DNA of 64,000 nucleotides from Nisaea sp. (GCF_017640745.1 NZ_JAEPQA010000004.1:73803-137802); one strand, 5' to 3'. Positions 1-9,664 are shown, counted from the first letter of the stretch. A program made the numbers and translations. The notes: generated by a model from the sequence alone, not told the origin.

Positions 1-146
1 TCCCAGCGCGCGGCGAGGCGGTACGAGGTCACGGCGCCGACCGTCGCAAGCACCGCGAAATAACACATGATGCCGAGCAGCCACGGCAGGTAGCGGGCCG
101 AGGGGTCCTGGTTCAGCGGAATGTCGCCGCGGGTGATCAGCGCCAT
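1..146 (-). CDS. ftsX: Cell division protein FtsX, 5' part only
   Basis: The left edge of the window cuts this gene; 48 codons are visible. It starts ATG at 146, 4 nt after the ftsE stop, so the two are translationally close. The N-terminus is a short polar stretch (MALITRGDIPLNQD) followed by a hydrophobic helix (PWLLGIMCYFAVLATVGAV), as in the cytoplasmic tail and first membrane helix of FtsX. FtsX is the inner-membrane subunit of the FtsEX complex, which controls septal peptidoglycan hydrolases. The call rests mainly on its position behind ftsE and on this start; the diagnostic periplasmic domain lies outside the window. Confidence 0.8.
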   Translation of the reverse strand, partial: MALITRGDIPLNQDPSARYLPWLLGIMCYFAVLATVGAVTSYRLAARW

Positions 147-150
147 CGCC

Positions 151-888
<738 letters not shown>

Positions 889-1062
889 GGCGCGGCGCGC
901 CTCCCTCTCCCGGTTCCCGGATGCCGTCACCACATCCGGTTTCGCTCCGGCCCATGATTTCAGATCGGGGCCGCGATGGAAAGGTGCGCGGAGGCAGCAG
1001 GTAGGCGACGGGAACCGCTTTGCCGTATAGTGTTGCCGTGCGGTCTCGGATATCGGAAAGCC

Positions 1063-1887
1063 ATGAAAGTCAACTGCCCCGAATGCTCCCAGCACTTCAG
1101 CGTGCCGGACAAGGCGATCGGCCCCAAGGGCCGCAAGCTCCGGTGCAGCAAATGCGGCCATCAATGGCACCAGATGCTGGAGGAGGAGGCGCCGAAAAAG
1201 AAGAAGAAGGCGGCGCCGAAGAAGCCGGCGAAGGAACCGGCTGCGACGGAGGTCGAGGAAAGCCCGCCGGAAGAGGAGGAGGTCGTCCCCTTCGCCCGCT
1301 TCGGCAGCGGCGAGGCCGACCCGGACGCACCGCCGGCCTTCGAGGAAGAGGACGGCGAGGACCATGAAGGCGTGTTCAGCGCGCCGCCGATCCCGCGCGG
1401 ACGGATGCCGCTCTCCGGCAAACCGAAACGCAAGCGCAAGGGCCTGATCGCGGCCGCAGCCGCAGTGGTCATCGTCGCCGGGCTCGGCACGCTGTTCGGC
1501 GCCCGCGCGGCGCTGGTCGGCGCCTGGCCGCCGGTCGACCGGCTCTACCAGAGTGTCGGTCTTGGCGTCCCTGTCATCGGCGAGGGTCTCGTGATCCAGA
1601 ATGTCGCCGCATGGCGCAAGGCGGAGGATTCCATCGAACTGCTGCTGGTGAAGGGCGAGATCCGCAATCCGACCGAGCAGCTGCAGACCGTGCCGACGCT
1701 GGCCGGAAAACTGACCGGCAGACAGGGCGATATCATGCAGGAATGGCTCTTCCAGACGGAGAACCAGGTCATCCTGCCAGGCGAGAAGACGACGTTCCAA
1801 TATGAACTGCCGCAGCCCGGCGCGGATGCCGCGGAAGTGACCGTCACCTTCTCCGCGAAATCGCTCGGCGGCGGCCTCGGCTACTGA
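1063..1887 (+). CDS. Zinc-ribbon (MJ0042-type) single-pass membrane protein, DUF3426-like
   Basis: Protein of 274 residues starting MKVNCPEC. Two CxxC pairs (Cys5/Cys8 and Cys28/Cys31) form the MJ0042 zinc ribbon, followed by a Lys/Glu/Pro-rich linker, one membrane helix at about 127-147, and a C-terminal region at about 165-274 with a DUF3426-like pattern (VKGEIRNP, PGEKTTFQYEL). Such proteins commonly sit divergent from ftsEX in Alphaproteobacteria; their function is unknown, and a cytoplasmic zinc finger anchored to the membrane is all the sequence supports. The ATG at 1063 is chosen because the zinc ribbon begins immediately; it lies 174 nt from the divergent ftsE start. An upstream in-frame start would only add a basic, non-conserved stretch. 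Confidence 0.85.
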   Translation: MKVNCPECSQHFSVPDKAIGPKGRKLRCSKCGHQWHQMLEEEAPKKKKKAAPKKPAKEPAATEVEESPPEEEEVVPFARFGSGEADPDAPPAFEEEDGEDHEGVFSAPPIPRGRMPLSGKPKRKRKGLIAAAAAVVIVAGLGTLFGARAALVGAWPPVDRLYQSVGLGVPVIGEGLVIQNVAAWRKAEDSIELLLVKGEIRNPTEQLQTVPTLAGKLTGRQGDIMQEWLFQTENQVILPGEKTTFQYELPQPGADAAEVTVTFSAKSLGGGLGY

Positions 1888-4554
1888 TCAGAAGCGCTTG
1901 AGCAGCCGCTCGATGTAGTCCAGCTCCAGCGTCGGCCGCGAGCGGTCGCCGGAGCGTTCGCGCAACTCGTCGAAGATCCGTCGGGCACGCTGGATATCGC
2001 TTTCCGCCGGGATCTCGACATCGCTGTTGTCGTTGAAGCCGTAGCCGGTGCGCCGGCGGTTCAGCGGATCGCCATCATCGTAGTCGACATCGTCGCTCTC
2101 GCTCGCCTGCGCGTTCGGGTTTTCCTGGCCCTCGCCGTTCGCCATCTGCTGCAGCGCCTCGTTCAGGGCGTCCGCCCCCTGGCGCATCTGGCTCAGCGCG
2201 TCGCCCTGAGGGCCGACCGCCTGGCCAGGCGCATTCTCTCCGAGTGCTTCGGTCGCATCGCGCATGGACTGTTCTGCCTGCCCGAAGCCTTCCGGGATCT
2301 GCCCCAGCCCCTCGCCGACCTTGCGCATGAACTCGCCGAGCTGCTTGCGCAGCCGTTCCTGCATCTCGGCAAGTTCGGCCGCGAGTTCCTCGGCCGTCAT
2401 CTCGCCGTCGCCGCCCCCCGGAGACTGGCCCGGCATCGGCTGCTGGCCGCGTTGCCCGGGCTGCTGCCCCGGTTGCTGGCCCGGACGCTGGCCGCGCTGC
2501 GCCTGATCTCCCGGACGCTGACCACGCTGGCGCTGGCCTTCCTGGAAGGTCCGGTCCATCAGGTCGCGCTGCTGCTGCGACAGCTCGTTCAGCTGCCGCA
2601 TCATTTCCTGCAGCGCCTGCTGCTGCGGCGACATCTGCTGTTGCTGCTGCATGCCCATGCGCAGGTTCTCCATCATCTGCTGGAGCTGCGAGAGCATCTG
2701 CCGCGCCGCGTCGCGGGCGCCGGTCTTCGCCATGTCGCGCATCTGGTCGAGCATCTTCATCAGATCCTCGCGGCGGAGCATCTGGTTGGGGTCGACCTGC
2801 TGGCGTTCCATCTGATCGCCGCGCTGCGCCTGCTTCATCATCTGCTCGGCCATCGCCTGCAGATACTTGTCGATCGCCTGACGCATCTCTTCCATCAGAC
2901 GCTCGATCTCCTCGTCGCTGGCGTCGCCGGCCAGCGCTTCCTGCAGCTTGCGCTCGATCTCGCGGAGATCGCGCAGCGCGGTGGAGACGTCCCCGTCCTC
3001 GATGCGGAGCGCGACGTCCCAGAGCAGCTTCTGCAATGCCGCGATCCCGTCCGCGTCCGGCGCATTGAAATAGAGCCGGCTGGCGGCGGATTTCAGGCCG
3101 AGGAAGACCACCGTGTCGTTGAAGTAATGGTGCGGCCGCGCGGCGAGGGTCAGCAGGATTTCGGAAATGTCGATCCGTTCCTCCGGCTCCGTCACCAGAC
3201 GCTTGCGCTGCTCGATCACCGCGCGGGCCACCGGGTGGGTGAAGACCCGCTCCGGCAGCGGCATATCGACAGGATCGCTGACGCCCTTCTGGCCGATATC
3301 GTCCTCGGCCTCGAGCGTGATCCGGACCTGATGGCCGGCCCAGGGATGCGGCGTCAGATCGCTGAAGCTGCGGCCGGAAATATCCTTCCGGTCGCCGGCG
3401 ACGGCGGGCATTGCGATCTCGATGGGAGCCTCGTCCGTCACAGCGCCGTCGACCAGACGGTGAATGCGGGCGCGGACCTTCGCCACGCCGTAATCGTCCA
3501 CGGCCTCGTAGCGGAGAACGAGCGCGTTGCGCTCGGATGCGGACGGAGCCTCGGGAAAAGAGACCGTAGGGGCCAGATCCGGCAACACGTTGATCTGCCA
3601 GGATGCGATCGGATCGCCGTCCTGGGTCACCGCGAGACGGGTCCCGCGCGCGATCGGCGCCTCGATCTGATGGCTTTCCGGCGCGATCGTTTCGAACGCG
3701 ATCCGCTCGGACCGGCCTTGCGAGACCCCGTCCGCGCTCTTGTCGACGGCACCGGCCTCTACCCCGTCCTCGATCACCAGGACCGGGGTCTCCGCGCCCC
3801 CGTTGACGGTCGCGAGGAAGCGGCTGCCGACCGGGATCGCCACGGTTTCGGGCTCGGGTTCCGGTCCGGCTTCGGCTTTTGCCGCGGCCGGCCGGGTCAG
3901 AAGGATCGGCGGCTTGCCGGTATAGTCCGGCGGACTGATCCAGACATCGGCGAGCGACACCGGCGCGCTGCCCGTACCGCTCAGATCCGGCAGCATCGCC
4001 GCGCGCAGCCGCTCTCCCGGATTCTGCCAGCCCGCGACCAGACCGATGATGAGAAGCAGGCCGACCACGGTGCGCAATCCGATCGGATCGGCTTCCGCGG
4101 CCTGCGGCTCGGGACTGCCGACCCGGACCCGGGCCCGGACGTCGCCCAGCCGTTTCAGATGCGCCTGCCAGAGCGCCGCTTCCGTACGCCCGCCGCCGGC
4201 GACATGATCGCTCAGGGCGGAAAGCGGCCGGTGCCGAAGCCCCGACCAGCTTTCGAGCCGGCGCAGGATGTGTTCCTCGTCGGGCCAGGAGAAGTCCTGG
4301 ATGCTCTTTCTGAGGGCAACCACGAATACCACGACGGCCAGCAGAAGCAGGGCCGCGTGCAACAGCCCGCCGGTCACTTCCGCGATGGATTGGGGGACTT
4401 CGAGCAGAGCGAGCCCGAGGAACAGCCCGATCAGGGCGAGCGGCCACCTGAAAGCGGGGAAGAACCGTTCCCAGGCCATAATGATACCGGTCACCCAGAG
4501 CTTGGGGCGGTAGGGAAGAAACGTCCGGGCACCGTCACGCATGCAAAGACCCAT
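1888..4554 (-). CDS. TIGR02302 family membrane protein (DUF4175)
   Basis: Large protein of about 888 residues. The N-terminus has the family pattern WERFFPAF followed by two membrane helices (LALIGLFLGLALLEV and LLHAALLLLAVVVFVVAL), then a third helix (LRTVVGLLLIIGLVAGW). A periplasmic-looking beta-rich middle follows (SPPDYTGKPPI, a common motif in this family), and then a long helical C-terminal half rich in Gln, Met and Gly (QQQQ, RPGQQPGQ) with coiled-coil character. The function is unknown. It is convergent with the zinc-ribbon gene with no intergenic space. The start is uncertain: ATG at 4554, 4542 and 4479 are all in frame and none has a strong ribosome site; the family's conserved sequence begins before 4479. 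Confidence 0.85.
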   Translation of the reverse strand: MGLCMRDGARTFLPYRPKLWVTGIIMAWERFFPAFRWPLALIGLFLGLALLEVPQSIAEVTGGLLHAALLLLAVVVFVVALRKSIQDFSWPDEEHILRRLESWSGLRHRPLSALSDHVAGGGRTEAALWQAHLKRLGDVRARVRVGSPEPQAAEADPIGLRTVVGLLLIIGLVAGWQNPGERLRAAMLPDLSGTGSAPVSLADVWISPPDYTGKPPILLTRPAAAKAEAGPEPEPETVAIPVGSRFLATVNGGAETPVLVIEDGVEAGAVDKSADGVSQGRSERIAFETIAPESHQIEAPIARGTRLAVTQDGDPIASWQINVLPDLAPTVSFPEAPSASERNALVLRYEAVDDYGVAKVRARIHRLVDGAVTDEAPIEIAMPAVAGDRKDISGRSFSDLTPHPWAGHQVRITLEAEDDIGQKGVSDPVDMPLPERVFTHPVARAVIEQRKRLVTEPEERIDISEILLTLAARPHHYFNDTVVFLGLKSAASRLYFNAPDADGIAALQKLLWDVALRIEDGDVSTALRDLREIERKLQEALAGDASDEEIERLMEEMRQAIDKYLQAMAEQMMKQAQRGDQMERQQVDPNQMLRREDLMKMLDQMRDMAKTGARDAARQMLSQLQQMMENLRMGMQQQQQMSPQQQALQEMMRQLNELSQQQRDLMDRTFQEGQRQRGQRPGDQAQRGQRPGQQPGQQPGQRGQQPMPGQSPGGGDGEMTAEELAAELAEMQERLRKQLGEFMRKVGEGLGQIPEGFGQAEQSMRDATEALGENAPGQAVGPQGDALSQMRQGADALNEALQQMANGEGQENPNAQASESDDVDYDDGDPLNRRRTGYGFNDNSDVEIPAESDIQRARRIFDELRERSGDRSRPTLELDYIERLLKRF

Positions 4555-4701
4555 CCCCGGCGTTTCGCCGTGTCGTGAGGGACGGATCCCGACCGCCTCC
4601 CCCGCTGGCGTCAACCACCCGCGGCGGCACGGGAACCTGTCGATCCTCGATCTTCTCCCGGAGACGCCGGGAGGGTCAAGGGACTCGCATACGGAAGTGG
4701 G

Positions 4702-5958
4702 TCAGTCGAGCCTCTCTTCAAGGGCCAGCATCTCGTCGAAACTCTGCCGGCGGCGCACCACCCGGAAACTGTCGCCTTCGACCAGGACTTCGGGGCAGAG
4801 CGGCCGCGAATTGTAGTTCGAACTCATGACCGCCCCGTAGGCTCCGGCCGACTTAAGAACGACCAGCGAACCTTCGGAGACCGCGCCGAACTTCCGGCCG
4901 CGTGCCAGGTAATCGCCGCTCTCGCAAATCGGGCCGACAATGTCGACAAGCCCGGACTCACCCGCTGCCGGACTTTCCTCGACGGTGACAATTTCGTGAT
5001 GGGCCTCGTAGAGGGTCGGGCGGATCAGATCGTTCATCGCGCCGTCGACAATTACGAACCGGCGTTCGGCACCGTGCTTCACGAACAGCACGCGGGTCAG
5101 GAAGTAGCCTTCGTTACCGACCAGATAGCGGCCCGGCTCGATCGAGAGGCGGCAATCGAGGTCGGCGACCGTGTCCTTCACGATCTCCGCGTAGTCGGCA
5201 AGGTCCGGCGGCGCGCTGCCATCGTAGGAAACGCCGATGCCACCGCCGAGATCGAGATGGTCGACGACGTGGCCAGCCTGACGCAACGAGAGCGTCGCGC
5301 CGCGCAGCCGCTCGTAGGCGGCGCGGTAGGGCGTGACGTCCATCAGCTGCGAGCCGATATGGACCGACATGCTCCTGAGCGAGACGTTCTTCAGCGTCAC
5401 CGCCAGCTCGAACATCTCCGACGCCCGCGCGATGTCGATGCCGAACTTGTTCTCCTTGCGGCCGGTCGTGATCTTGGCATGGGTCTTGGCATCGACATCC
5501 GGATTGACCCGGATCGCCGCCGGCGCCACGACGCCCTTCGAGGCGGCGACATCGTTCAGCAAGCGCAGCTCGGGTTCGGATTCCACGTTGAACTGGTGGA
5601 TGCCCGACTCCAGCGCGAAAGCCATCTCCTCGGCCGTCTTGCCGACGCCGGCAAAGACCACTTTCGATCCCGGAACGCCCGCGCGCAGGCTGCGCGCCAG
5701 CTCGCCGCCGGAGACCACGTCCATCCCGGCGCCGAGATCGCCGAACAGCTTGATCACCGAGAGGTTGGAGTTCGCCTTGATGGCGTAATAGATCGAGACC
5801 GGCAGCCCTTGGAGGGCGGCTTCGAGCGCACGGTAGCGCGCGGTCATTCCGGTTGCGGAATAGACATAGACCGGCGTGCCGACCTCTTCGGCGATGCGTG
5901 CGAACGGGACCTGTTCGACATGCAGCGCGCCGTCCTGATAGGAGACTTGCTCACTCAT
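4702..5958 (-). CDS. lysA: Diaminopimelate decarboxylase
   Basis: PLP-dependent fold-III decarboxylase of 418 residues that converts meso-diaminopimelate to L-lysine, the last step of lysine synthesis. The PLP lysine is Lys61 in YYAIKANSN, the phosphate-binding glycine loop is LGGGIGVSY, and the active-site Cys345 lies in GPICESGDYLARGR. The C-terminal AGAYGAVMSSNYNSRP is typical of the family. Length is normal. It lies downstream of the LptM-like lipoprotein and argH on the same strand with a 20-nt gap, so argH-lptM-lysA probably form one transcript, an order frequent in Alphaproteobacteria. Confidence 0.97.
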   Translation of the reverse strand: MSEQVSYQDGALHVEQVPFARIAEEVGTPVYVYSATGMTARYRALEAALQGLPVSIYYAIKANSNLSVIKLFGDLGAGMDVVSGGELARSLRAGVPGSKVVFAGVGKTAEEMAFALESGIHQFNVESEPELRLLNDVAASKGVVAPAAIRVNPDVDAKTHAKITTGRKENKFGIDIARASEMFELAVTLKNVSLRSMSVHIGSQLMDVTPYRAAYERLRGATLSLRQAGHVVDHLDLGGGIGVSYDGSAPPDLADYAEIVKDTVADLDCRLSIEPGRYLVGNEGYFLTRVLFVKHGAERRFVIVDGAMNDLIRPTLYEAHHEIVTVEESPAAGESGLVDIVGPICESGDYLARGRKFGAVSEGSLVVLKSAGAYGAVMSSNYNSRPLCPEVLVEGDSFRVVRRRQSFDEMLALEERLD

Positions 5959-5978
5959 TTGACTGGAATCCTGGCGTC

Positions 5979-6125
5979 TTATTGCGTCGGGTAGGTGCGC
6001 GGGAAATCGGAGGGCGAGCCCTGCGGGGGTTTGAGGTTGCCTTTCTTCCCGCAGGCCGCCTGGCTCAGCGCCAGGCCGGCGAGCAGCAGAAAGAGCAGTC
6101 CAAACCGTGTGATCCGTTTCAGCAT
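5979..6125 (-). CDS. Small lipoprotein, LptM/YifL-like
   Basis: A 48-residue lipoprotein: basic N-terminus (MLKRITRF), hydrophobic helix (GLLFLLLAGLALS) and lipobox QAAC before GKKGNLKPP. The mature peptide is only about 25 residues, and CGKKGxLxxP is the signature of the family that includes E. coli LptM, a partner of the LPS translocon LptDE. The ATG at 6125 directly starts the signal peptide; an upstream in-frame start would add a polar extension unlike a signal sequence. It sits 22 nt after argH and 20 nt before lysA, the usual place for this gene in Proteobacteria. Whether it acts on LptD here is inference. Confidence 0.85.
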   Translation of the reverse strand: MLKRITRFGLLFLLLAGLALSQAACGKKGNLKPPQGSPSDFPRTYPTQ

Positions 6126-6147
6126 CGCACTTCTCCCGTTCGGTTCC

Positions 6148-7563
6148 TCAGGCGAGGAACCGTTCCCGCGCCCTGGCGACCTGGTCGCGGACATTTGCTG
6201 GCGCGGTGCCGCCGTAACTGGTGCGGCTCGAGACCGAGGCCTCGACCGTCAGCACATCGAACACACCCTTGTTGATCTTCGGCTCGACCGCCTGCATGTC
6301 CGCGAGGCTCAGCTCCTCGATCCCGCAGCCCTTGTCCTCGGCCAGCTTCACGATGGTGCCGGTGACGTGGTGGGCACGGCGGAACGGCATGCCGATCGCC
6401 CGCACCAGCCAGTCGGCAAGGTCCGTCGCGGTCGGGAAGCCGTCCTTCAGCGAGGCGCGCATTTCCTCCGGATTGGCCTTCATGTCGCGGATCATGCCAG
6501 CGGTTGCGGCGATGCAGAGACCGAGGGAATCGACCGCGTCGAAGACCGGCTCCTTGTCCTCCTGCATGTCCTTGCCGTAGGCGAGCGGCAGGCCCTTCAT
6601 GACAATCAGCAGCGCGTTCATGTCGCCGATGATCCGGCCGGCCTTGGCGCGCACCAGCTCGGCCGCGTCCGGGTTGCGCTTCTGCGGCATGATCGAGCTG
6701 CCGGTGGTGAAGGCGTCCGAGAGCGTGATGTAGTTGAACTGGGCGCTGGTCCAGATGACGATTTCCTCGGCGAGACGCGAGAAGTGCGTGGCGCAGATCG
6801 ACATCGCGGACAGGAATTCGAGCGCGAAATCGCGGTCGGAGACGGCATCGAGCGAATTCGCCGCCGGCCGGTCGAAGCCGAGCGAAGCGGCGGTCTTATG
6901 CCGGTCGATCGGGAAGGAGGTGCCGGCGAGCGCGGCGGCGCCGAGCGGGCATTCGTTCATTCGCGCGCGGCAATCCCGGAAACGGCCGAGATCACGGCCG
7001 AACATCTCGACATAGGCCAGCAGATGATGGCCGAAGGTAACCGGCTGCGCGGTCTGCAGATGGGTGAAGCCGGGCATCACGACATCGGCGTTCCTGTCCG
7101 CCTGCTCGATCAGCGCCGCGATCAGTTGGGTCAGGCTCTCGTCGACGGAGTCGAGCGCGCCGCGGACCCAGAGCTTGAAATCGGTCGCCACCTGATCGTT
7201 CCGGGACCGTGCGGTGTGCAGACGGCCCGCCGCGTCGCCGATCAGCTCGGAGAGGCGGGATTCCACATTCATGTGGATATCTTCCAGCGAACGCGAGAAT
7301 TTGAAGTCGCCGTTGCGGATCTCGGAGTCGATTTGCTCTAGACCCAGGCGGATCGCCTTACCATCTTCAGCGCTGAGCACGCCCTGGGCGACCAGCATCT
7401 CGGCATGGGCGATCGAGCCCTGGATGTCCTGGGCCGAAAGACGGCGATCAAAACCGATGGAGGCGTTGATCTCCTCCATGATCGCCGCCGGGCCGGACGC
7501 GAAGCGGCCGCCCCAGATCGTGCTGGCGCCTTCGTGCTGGGGGTCGTTGTGCCGTTTACTCAT
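6148..7563 (-). CDS. argH: Argininosuccinate lyase
   Basis: Fumarase/aspartase-superfamily lyase of 471 residues that splits argininosuccinate into arginine and fumarate. The superfamily signature [12 protein letters not shown] is present, along with the N-terminal WGGRF motif and the [10 protein letters not shown] segment that binds substrate. The C-terminus [15 protein letters not shown] is typical. The start ATG at 7563 is only 15 nt from the divergently read tlpA-like gene, so the promoters of the two must lie partly inside each other's coding region. The small lipoprotein gene and lysA follow downstream. Confidence 0.97.
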   Translation of the reverse strand: MSKRHNDPQHEGASTIWGGRFASGPAAIMEEINASIGFDRRLSAQDIQGSIAHAEMLVAQGVLSAEDGKAIRLGLEQIDSEIRNGDFKFSRSLEDIHMNVESRLSELIGDAAGRLHTARSRNDQVATDFKLWVRGALDSVDESLTQLIAALIEQADRNADVVMPGFTHLQTAQPVTFGHHLLAYVEMFGRDLGRFRDCRARMNECPLGAAALAGTSFPIDRHKTAASLGFDRPAANSLDAVSDRDFALEFLSAMSICATHFSRLAEEIVIWTSAQFNYITLSDAFTTGSSIMPQKRNPDAAELVRAKAGRIIGDMNALLIVMKGLPLAYGKDMQEDKEPVFDAVDSLGLCIAATAGMIRDMKANPEEMRASLKDGFPTATDLADWLVRAIGMPFRRAHHVTGTIVKLAEDKGCGIEELSLADMQAVEPKINKGVFDVLTVEASVSSRTSYGGTAPANVRDQVARARERFLA

Positions 7564-7578
7564 GGAGGGAAATGCCCC

Positions 7579-8148
7579 GTGTCTTGGATTGCATCAGTGA
7601 CGGTCAGGAAGATCGCGCTTGCCGCTATGCTCGCCGCCGCGCTCGCGTCGCAGGCCGGAATGGCCCGAGCGGAGCCGCCGCAGCAGGGCGACATGGTCAA
7701 GTTCGTACCCAGCGCCGAAGACCGCCCAGCGCCGGACATCCCCTTCATAAGCGCCGAGGGCCAACCCATCAAGCTGGACTCGTATCGCGGGAAGACGGTT
7801 CTGGTGAATTTCTGGGCGACCTGGTGCCCGCCCTGCGTGAAGGAACTGCCCTCGCTCGAGCGGCTCAACGCGGAAATGGGCAGTCCCGATTTCGAAGTCG
7901 TCCTCATCTCTATCGACCGTGGCGGCGCCCGGATCTACGAGCCGTTCCTCGAAAAGCTCGGCATCGCCAATCTGCGCTCCGCCGCGGACAGCAAGGCGGA
8001 CCTGTTGCGCGCCTTCAAGGCTCCCGGCCTGCCGACCACCTACCTGATCGGCCCGGACGGAACCATCCGGGGCCGACTGGTCGGTGACGCCGAGTGGGAT
8101 TCCGCAGCCGCGAAAGAGCTGATTAAGTATTACACTTCAAGCTCATAG
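7579..8148 (+). CDS. TlpA-family thiol:disulfide oxidoreductase
   Basis: Exported thioredoxin-fold protein of 189 residues. A signal-like helix (residues about 10-30, [20 protein letters not shown]) is followed by a TlpA/ResA-type domain with the redox motif WCPPC (Cys83, Cys86) and the cis-Pro loop GLPTTYLI. The family reduces periplasmic disulfides, for instance in cytochrome c or oxidase assembly; the client is not evident here. GTG at 7579 is chosen because GGAGGG at 7565-7570 stands 8 nt upstream and the signal peptide follows; the nearby ATG at 7572 is out of frame. It is divergent from argH. Confidence 0.9.
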   Translation: MSWIASVTVRKIALAAMLAAALASQAGMARAEPPQQGDMVKFVPSAEDRPAPDIPFISAEGQPIKLDSYRGKTVLVNFWATWCPPCVKELPSLERLNAEMGSPDFEVVLISIDRGGARIYEPFLEKLGIANLRSAADSKADLLRAFKAPGLPTTYLIGPDGTIRGRLVGDAEWDSAAAKELIKYYTSSS

Positions 8149-8198
8149 TAGGTATAGTCGGGAACATCCGACGCCTTTTGCACCGAGACCGGACAACG

Positions 8199-9233
8199 AT
8201 GCCGCACCTCACCCGCCCGACCCTGTTCCTCTTCATGTTGGTTCAGGCTGCGGTACTGGTGGGGTATGGCCCGGCCGGATCCGGAACCGCCGCCGCGCAG
8301 CAGAAGATGATCTTCTTCCAGATCGCGACCGGCGGAGTCGACGGCACCTACTATCCGCTCGGCACAGAGATCGCGAATGCGATTTCCCGTCCTCCCGGCT
8401 CCCCGCCCTGCGCGGAGAACGCGGTTTGCGGGGTGGAGAATCTGGTCGCCTCCGCCCAGAGTTCCAGCGGTTCAGTGGACAATGTCACAGCGGTCGAAAG
8501 CGGCCGCATGACGTCCGCTTTCGCGCAGGCCGACATCGTCTATGCGGCCTATTCCGGTACCGGCCCGTTCGATGGCCTGCCGCCGATGAAGAACCTGAGG
8601 GCCCTAGCCCATCTCTATCCGGAAGTGCTGCACGTGCTGGTGCGGCGCGACGCCAAGATCGCGTCCGTGAAGGGCATGATCGGCAAGCGCGTCTCGATCG
8701 ACGAGCCGGGATCGGGACTGCTGGTGATGGCGCGAAACATTTTCGACGCCTATGGCATCGACGAAAACCAGATGATCGCGTCCTATCTCAAATCGGGACC
8801 AGCGGTGGATCTTCTGGTCAAGAACGAGCTCGACGCCCTGTTTCAGATCTCGGGAATGCCGAGCGAGCTTGTGGCGACGACCGCGGAAGATCACGATGTC
8901 GACCTGCTGACCCTCGACGGACCGGCGGTCGACAAGCTGCTCGACACGCACCGCTTCCTCACCCGCTACACCATCCCGTCCGGGACCTATACCGGTGTCG
9001 GCGAGGTCGCGACGCTCTCCGTCGGCAGCCAGTGGATCGTTCCGGAGACGCTCCCCGAACAGCTGGTCTACGACATTTGCCGCGCACTCTGGAACGAGCA
9101 CACGCTGAAGGCGCTTGCCGCCGGCCATCCCCAAGGCCGGAACGTCAAGCTGAACTCCGCTCTGGACGGGATCGCGATCCCGTTGCACAGCGGGGCAGAG
9201 CGCTGTTATCGCGATCTCGGACTCCTGCGCTAG
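8199..9233 (+). CDS. TAXI family TRAP-type solute-binding protein
   Basis: Periplasmic binding protein of 344 residues. A signal peptide of about 33 residues ends near AAAQQ, and the mature protein opens with the TAXI-family pattern IATGGVDGTYYPLG. Later segments (GKRVSIDEPGSGL, LFQISGMPS, IPSGTYTGVGEVATLSV) also match the family. TAXI proteins deliver substrate (often glutamate or C4-type acids) to a fused DctQM permease, but no such permease lies in this window, so this is an orphan receptor here. The ATG at 8199 is preferred over an upstream in-frame TTG at 8178. It follows the tlpA-like gene after about 50 nt and may share its transcript. Confidence 0.92.
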   Translation: MPHLTRPTLFLFMLVQAAVLVGYGPAGSGTAAAQQKMIFFQIATGGVDGTYYPLGTEIANAISRPPGSPPCAENAVCGVENLVASAQSSSGSVDNVTAVESGRMTSAFAQADIVYAAYSGTGPFDGLPPMKNLRALAHLYPEVLHVLVRRDAKIASVKGMIGKRVSIDEPGSGLLVMARNIFDAYGIDENQMIASYLKSGPAVDLLVKNELDALFQISGMPSELVATTAEDHDVDLLTLDGPAVDKLLDTHRFLTRYTIPSGTYTGVGEVATLSVGSQWIVPETLPEQLVYDICRALWNEHTLKALAAGHPQGRNVKLNSALDGIAIPLHSGAERCYRDLGLLR

Positions 9234-9319
9234 GCGCACCCCATCCGAGAAGCCGGAGGCAGAATTCTGCTCAAGCCGGCTGCCAGACCCCCGACAACAG
9301 CGCTGCTGACCTCTCTCTG

Positions 9320-9547
9320 TCAGTGCACCGAGAACGTCTGGGCTTCTTGGATCGCGCGCCCCTTGATTCTTTTTCTTGTATAGAGATCGAGACTATCGAA
9401 GCGCTGCCGCGCGAAGATCCTGTCGATCGAATTTCCAGTGTGAACGGCAGTGCTGAGAGCGAGGGCCACCTGGCTCTCTCTCCCTTCGATATCGGCAACG
9501 GATATCTGGAGTAGGCGTAAAGCCTTCTCGGCAACCGAGTCGGTCAT
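9320..9547 (-). CDS. Small hypothetical protein
   Basis: I do not recognise this 75-residue protein. It reads MTDSVAEKALRLLQ and continues with helical, mixed-charge sequence and a basic patch (YTRKRIKGR) near the C-terminus, without Cys or signal peptide. I take it as real because of a strong ribosome site (GAAGGAAGG about 10 nt upstream of ATG 9547), normal amphipathic composition, and an AT-rich upstream region holding a plausible promoter between two matching palindromes. Another ATG 5 nt upstream in a different frame gives an Arg/Pro/Gly-rich shadow and is rejected. No function can be assigned. Confidence 0.55.
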   Translation of the reverse strand: MTDSVAEKALRLLQISVADIEGRESQVALALSTAVHTGNSIDRIFARQRFDSLDLYTRKRIKGRAIQEAQTFSVH

Positions 9548-9580
9548 TGGACATATCCTTCCTTCTAAAGGACGTTTTGA

Positions 9581-9597
9581 CCTGCCTTTTTGGCAGG
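9581..9597. promoter_or_regulatory. Palindrome CCTGCC-N5-GGCAGG, candidate operator 2
   Basis: A perfect 6-bp inverted repeat around five T (plus strand). It lies about 35 bp upstream of the small gene that starts at 9547, just downstream of its candidate -10 box. It shares the core TGCC-N5-GGCA with the palindrome at 9634-9664, which argues for a protein-binding site rather than a chance hairpin. As a terminator for the upstream 3-hydroxybutyryl-CoA dehydrogenase gene it would lack a U-tract. The cognate regulator is unknown. Confidence 0.4.
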
Positions 9598-9606
9598 CTC
9601 ACAAGA

Positions 9607-9633
9607 ATTATCTAAAATTATATCGAAATGCAA
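9607..9633 (-). promoter_or_regulatory. Candidate sigma-70 promoter of the small gene
   Basis: On the minus strand TTGCAT (9633-9628) and GATAAT (9612-9607) are separated by 15 bp in a strikingly AT-rich stretch of an otherwise GC-rich region; TATAAT also occurs at 9622-9617. The predicted start would be near 9600, giving a leader of about 50 nt. The 15-bp spacer is short, so the exact boxes are uncertain. Confidence 0.35.
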
Positions 9634-9664
9634 GGAAATTCCTGCCTACCCGGCAAATATTTCC
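9634..9664. promoter_or_regulatory. Imperfect palindrome with TGCC-N5-GGCA core, candidate operator 1
   Basis: Two 13-bp arms (9634-9646 and 9652-9664) match at 10 of 13 positions around TACCC. The core TGCC-N5-GGCA is identical to that at 9583-9595 and the two centres are 60 bp apart. It abuts the upstream side of the candidate -35 box, so the pair brackets the promoter, an arrangement compatible with repression by looping or cooperative binding. Confidence 0.4.

Noticed and set aside
2400-2700. Tandem repeat or inserted element in the Gln/Gly/Pro-rich stretch
   Set aside because: It is low-complexity coding sequence inside the TIGR02302 protein, without exact repeat units or target-site duplications.
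9581-9597. lux-box reading of the CCTGCC/GGCAGG palindrome
   Set aside because: lux-type boxes have CTG-N10-CAG; both palindromes here have nine bases between the triplets, so a LuxR-type site is unlikely.
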